The notes beneath the pieces were generated by a model. It made no database searches, was not told the origin of the DNA, and saw nothing but the letters and a program-made list of their open reading frames with translations. Shown here in pieces: positions 61,267-64,000 of a stretch of DNA of 64,000 bases. The DNA is taken from positions 682,001 through 746,000 of the forward strand of contig JADJPQ010000002.1 in assembly GCA_016713175.1 (NCBI GenBank). The letters are read 5' to 3'. This DNA comes from Planctomycetota bacterium (lineage in GTDB: Bacteria > Planctomycetota > UBA1135 > UBA2386). A program made the translations under genes and the position numbers. The first letter of the stretch is position 1, and each line of letters starts with the position of its first letter.

Positions 61267-62397
61267 TCAGGCCGGCACGAACCGCGCCGCGGTGAGCACC
61301 GACTCGCCGTTCGCCAGATCGAACGCCAGCTGCGCTTGCCCGGGGCCGCACCAGCAACCGACCGGGAACGCGAACGTGAACCCCGACTCGCGCGACCCGG
61401 CTTCGCCGCCGTGCGCGGCGGCGACGTCGTCGCGAGCCAGGCCGCGTTGCGCCTGCCCGACCTCCTGACCATCGACCAGCACGCGGATCCGCGCCACACC
61501 GCCAAACGCCCAACCGGCGACGCGCGTCCGGTCGACGACATCGACGTGAAAGCGCAGCGTCGTCGGTGCGGCGATCGCATCGATCGCCGCCAGCTGCTCG
61601 GCCGTCAACGCGAACTCGCGCACGGCGAAGTTCTCGGCCAGCCGTTGCGGGTTGGTCGACAGCGGGATCACGGCGTGGCCATGATCGACCGCCCAGCGCA
61701 GCATCACCTGCGCGCGGGTCCGACCCGTGGCCTGCGCGATGGTGTCGATCGCCGTTCCCGCACCGAGCCGCCATGGACTGCGCGGGAACGCGATCACTCG
61801 GATGTCGTGCTGACGGCAGTACTGGAGCGTCGCGGCGTGGTGATGGCGGATGAACGGATGCAGGTGGATCTGGTTGGCGACCGGCCGCTCGCGCGCGAAC
61901 GACCGCAGTTCCTCCAGCTGGGCGACGCCGAAGTTGGACACGCCGATCGCGCGGACCAGCCCGCGCGCCTTCGCGTCCTCGAGGGCCCGCCAGAGTTCCT
62001 GCCAGCCGGCGACGGGTTGATGGACCAGGAACAGATCGACGTGGCCGCCGAGTTGCGCCGCCGACTCGGCGATCGCGGCGCGGCTGCCAGCCGCCCCGGC
62101 CGGATGGTCGATGCCGGGCCAGGCCTTGCTGATGACGAACACGCGGTCACGGGCCAGGCCGGCGACTTCGATGCCGCGAGCGACATGCGGTTCGGTGCCG
62201 TAGCCGCGCGCGGTGTCGAGCAGCCGGAAACCCTGGCGCAGCGCCAACGCGACGTAGTCGGTGCCGTGGTCGTGCCGGCCGCGGTCGTTGCCGTCTTCGC
62301 GGAAACCGTACTGGGTGCCACAGCCGATCAGCGGCAGGCGCAGACCGGGTTGCAGTTCGACGCCAGGGTCGCAGCCGGGGTCACTGGGCGAGATCAT
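61267..62397 (-). CDS. aldo/keto reductase with extra C-terminal beta-sandwich domain
   Basis: 376 residues from ATG 62397. The first 270 or so form an aldo/keto reductase: LLDTARGYGTEPHVARGIEV (catalytic Asp and Tyr), VISKAWPG (Lys), LFLVHQPVAGW (His), RAIGVSNFGVAQLEEL and IPLSTNPQRLAENFAV. After this comes a domain of about 100 residues (VAGWAFGGVARIRVLVDGQE, ARDDVAAAHGG, GFTFAFPVGCW) like the Ig-like sandwich appended to some glycosyltransferases and methyltransferases. AKRs reduce carbonyls with NADPH. The added domain may target it to a glycan or partner. It is 46 bases upstream of the protease gene. Confidence 0.88.
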   Translation of the reverse strand: MISPSDPGCDPGVELQPGLRLPLIGCGTQYGFREDGNDRGRHDHGTDYVALALRQGFRLLDTARGYGTEPHVARGIEVAGLARDRVFVISKAWPGIDHPAGAAGSRAAIAESAAQLGGHVDLFLVHQPVAGWQELWRALEDAKARGLVRAIGVSNFGVAQLEELRSFARERPVANQIHLHPFIRHHHAATLQYCRQHDIRVIAFPRSPWRLGAGTAIDTIAQATGRTRAQVMLRWAVDHGHAVIPLSTNPQRLAENFAVREFALTAEQLAAIDAIAAPTTLRFHVDVVDRTRVAGWAFGGVARIRVLVDGQEVGQAQRGLARDDVAAAHGGEAGSRESGFTFAFPVGCWCGPGQAQLAFDLANGESVLTAARFVPA

Positions 62398-62507
62398 CCG
62401 GGCATCATGCCAACTGGCGGTGGCAGCGCCGAACGTTGCCTGCGCCACCGACAGAACCGTTGGCCGCCGCGCTTGACCCACCCGACGCGCGGCGCGAGAA
62501 CTGTGGA

Positions 62508-64000
62508 ATGCAGAACCCGCCGCCGCGCCTCGCCGAGTTCACGCTGAAAGCCGTCCTCGCCGGCCTGTTGTTCGGCGTGCTGTTCGGCGCCGCCAACGCC
62601 TACCTCGGCCTGAAGGCCGGTCTGACGGTGTCGACGTCGATCCCGATCGCCGTGCTCGCCGCGCTGACGTTCCAGATGTTCCCGAGAAAGGGCACCATCC
62701 TGGAGACCAACATGGCGCAGACCGTCGGCTCGGCGTCGAGTTCGCTGGCCGCCGGCACGATCTTCACGATTCCGGCCCTGTTCATGTGGGGCATAGTGCC
62801 CGACGTGCTGCAGGTCGGTCTGCTGGCGATGGCCGGCGGCGTGCTCGGCATCCTGGCGATGGTGCCGCTGCGGCGACTGCTGATCGTCCGTGCCGATGCC
62901 GAACTGCCGTATCCGGAGGGTCGCGCCTGCGCCGAAGTGCTGCGCGCCACCGCCACTGGCAGCGCCGGTGGGCGTTGGATCGTCTACGGCATCCTGCTGG
63001 CGTTCACGATGAAGATCGCGTTCGGCGCGCTGCACCTGCTGCCCGAGGAGGTCGCGTGGGAACCGTCGTTCCTGCAGAACGGCGGCCTGGCGCTGAAGCT
63101 CTCCCCGGCGCTGCTCGCGGTCGGCTTCATCGTCGGCTATCGCGCCTCGGCGGTGATGGTCGCCGGCGCGGTGCTGGCATCGCTGGTGCTGTACCCGCTG
63201 GTCACCAAGGCCCATCTGGCCGGCCTGCTGGATGGCAAGGTCGAGAACGCCGTGGCGCTGGGCACGACGGCGATCAAGAACCGGTTCCTGCTCTATGTCG
63301 GCGCGGGCGCCGTCGCCGCCGCCGGCCTGTTCACCGTGGTCAAGACCGCGCCGACGATGCTCGCGTCGCTGCAGGCGGTGCTCAGCGGGCTGCGTTCGCA
63401 GGGCCGCGCCGGCGGTGAAGAAGAAGAACGCACCGACCGCGACCTGCCCGGCGCCGTGCTGCTCGGCGGCTTGGCCGCACTGGTCGCGGCGTTGATCCTC
63501 GTGCCGAACATCTTCGCCGGTGACCTGCCCCTCGGTGGCCGGATCGCGGCGGCCATCGGCGTCGCGGTGTTCGGCTTCCTGTTCGTGCCGGTGTCGTCAC
63601 GGCTGGTCGGGGTGATCGGCGTGTCGTCCAACCCGACGTCGGCGATGGCGTTGATCACGCTGGCCGGCACCGCCAGCGTGTTCGCCGCGCTCGGCTGGAA
63701 GGGCGTCGCCGCGCAGGCTGCGGTGTTGACCGTCGGCACCGTCGTCTGCGTGGCAGCGTCGAAGGCCGGCGACATCAGCCAGGACTTGAAGACCGGCTGG
63801 CTGGTCAAAGGCACGCCGGCGCTGCAGCAGTTCGGCCAGTTGATCGCGGCCTGCGTCGCCTGCTGGGTCGTCGCCGCGGTCGTCATCGCGCTGGGCAAGA
63901 CCGAGGGCTTCGGCGAAGGTGGATTGGCGGCACCGCAGGCGCTGCTGATGAAGACGATGGTCGAAGCGGTGCTCGGCGACGTACTGCCGTGGGATTTGCT
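62508..64000 (+). CDS. OPT-family oligopeptide transporter, 3' end beyond window
   Basis: Begins at ATG 62508 and stays open to the window end (497 codons; OPT proteins usually have 600-700 residues). It opens with FTLKAVLAGLLFGVLFGAAN then AYLGLKAGLTVSTSIPIAVL, the conserved OPT N-terminus, followed by ETNMAQTVGSASSSLAAGTI and ELPYPEGRACAEVLRA. At least twelve hydrophobic segments are present. NPTSAMALITLAG is the OPT motif of the second half. Bacterial OPT proteins import peptides or metal chelates with protons. A TTGACC lies about 35 bases upstream. It is divergent from the aldo/keto reductase. Confidence 0.93.
   Translation, partial: MQNPPPRLAEFTLKAVLAGLLFGVLFGAANAYLGLKAGLTVSTSIPIAVLAALTFQMFPRKGTILETNMAQTVGSASSSLAAGTIFTIPALFMWGIVPDVLQVGLLAMAGGVLGILAMVPLRRLLIVRADAELPYPEGRACAEVLRATATGSAGGRWIVYGILLAFTMKIAFGALHLLPEEVAWEPSFLQNGGLALKLSPALLAVGFIVGYRASAVMVAGAVLASLVLYPLVTKAHLAGLLDGKVENAVALGTTAIKNRFLLYVGAGAVAAAGLFTVVKTAPTMLASLQAVLSGLRSQGRAGGEEEERTDRDLPGAVLLGGLAALVAALILVPNIFAGDLPLGGRIAAAIGVAVFGFLFVPVSSRLVGVIGVSSNPTSAMALITLAGTASVFAALGWKGVAAQAAVLTVGTVVCVAASKAGDISQDLKTGWLVKGTPALQQFGQLIAACVACWVVAAVVIALGKTEGFGEGGLAAPQALLMKTMVEAVLGDVLPWDL

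Overview
The window is one continuous GC-rich stretch that looks like a member of the Planctomycetota, probably a deep-branching or uncultured one. The evidence is family content: a DUF1800 plus Tat-exported DUF1501 pair, many secreted Kelch, PPC and FG-GAP proteins that share one C-terminal module, an ECF sigma factor fused to a membrane anchor and carboxypeptidase-regulatory-like domains, a membrane protein starting MGIYDRDY, an aroD-aroE fusion, and a SpoVG carrying a zinc ribbon. This is inference from families; no marker gene was compared with a database.

Layout. 1-6.4 kb: tail of a Maf pyrophosphatase, an FkbM methyltransferase, a decayed region (a truncated, frame-broken secreted-protein gene, a heptamer repeat and a second copy of the FkbM gene tail), a YpfJ-type metallopeptidase and two minus-strand envelope genes. 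6.4-11.7 kb: typA, a PPC-repeat secreted protein, a PhnX-like hydrolase and rnc. 11.7-14.3 kb: a block of about 1 kb made almost only of G and C, followed by the end of an AbiEi antitoxin and a frame-broken AbiEii toxin. 14.3-22.4 kb: DUF1800/DUF1501, an EEP-family membrane protein and two secreted proteins. 22.5-27.7 kb: a TetR regulator and a three-gene overlapping operon (DUF4287-SRPBCC, WD40, thioredoxin-like) that share a 17-base operator-like sequence, then an initiator tRNA. 27.7-38.5 kb: a large helical-repeat protein and a housekeeping operon (pssA, folK-panC fusion, ispE, spoVG, DUF2520, aroDE fusion, aroK). 38.6-46.6 kb: ECF fusion protein, a beta-propeller/MoaD-like pair, a hybrid histidine kinase and a secreted protein. 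46.8-52.4 kb: ECF sigma, anti-sigma-like protein, coiled-coil protein, yaeQ, dapD, an SDR enzyme and an NYN RNase, tightly packed. 52.4-64 kb: an uncharacterised 744-residue protein, TetR plus SRPBCC-YCII, an FG-GAP protein, a secreted CHAT protease beside a trypsin-like protease, an aldo/keto reductase with an extra domain, and an OPT transporter cut by the window end.

How the genes work together. The clearest circuit is the TetR of 22.5-23.2 kb: nearly identical 17-mers (15 of 17 bases) lie just upstream of its own gene and across the -10 box of the SRPBCC-WD40-thioredoxin operon, so it probably represses both. A second TetR at 54.7 kb, with a similar C-terminal domain, is followed by another SRPBCC protein. 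The 30.6-37.3 kb operon joins lipid, folate/pantothenate, isoprenoid and aromatic precursor synthesis. Several genes are interrupted by frame breaks next to short homopolymers, so some may be assembly errors rather than true pseudogenes.
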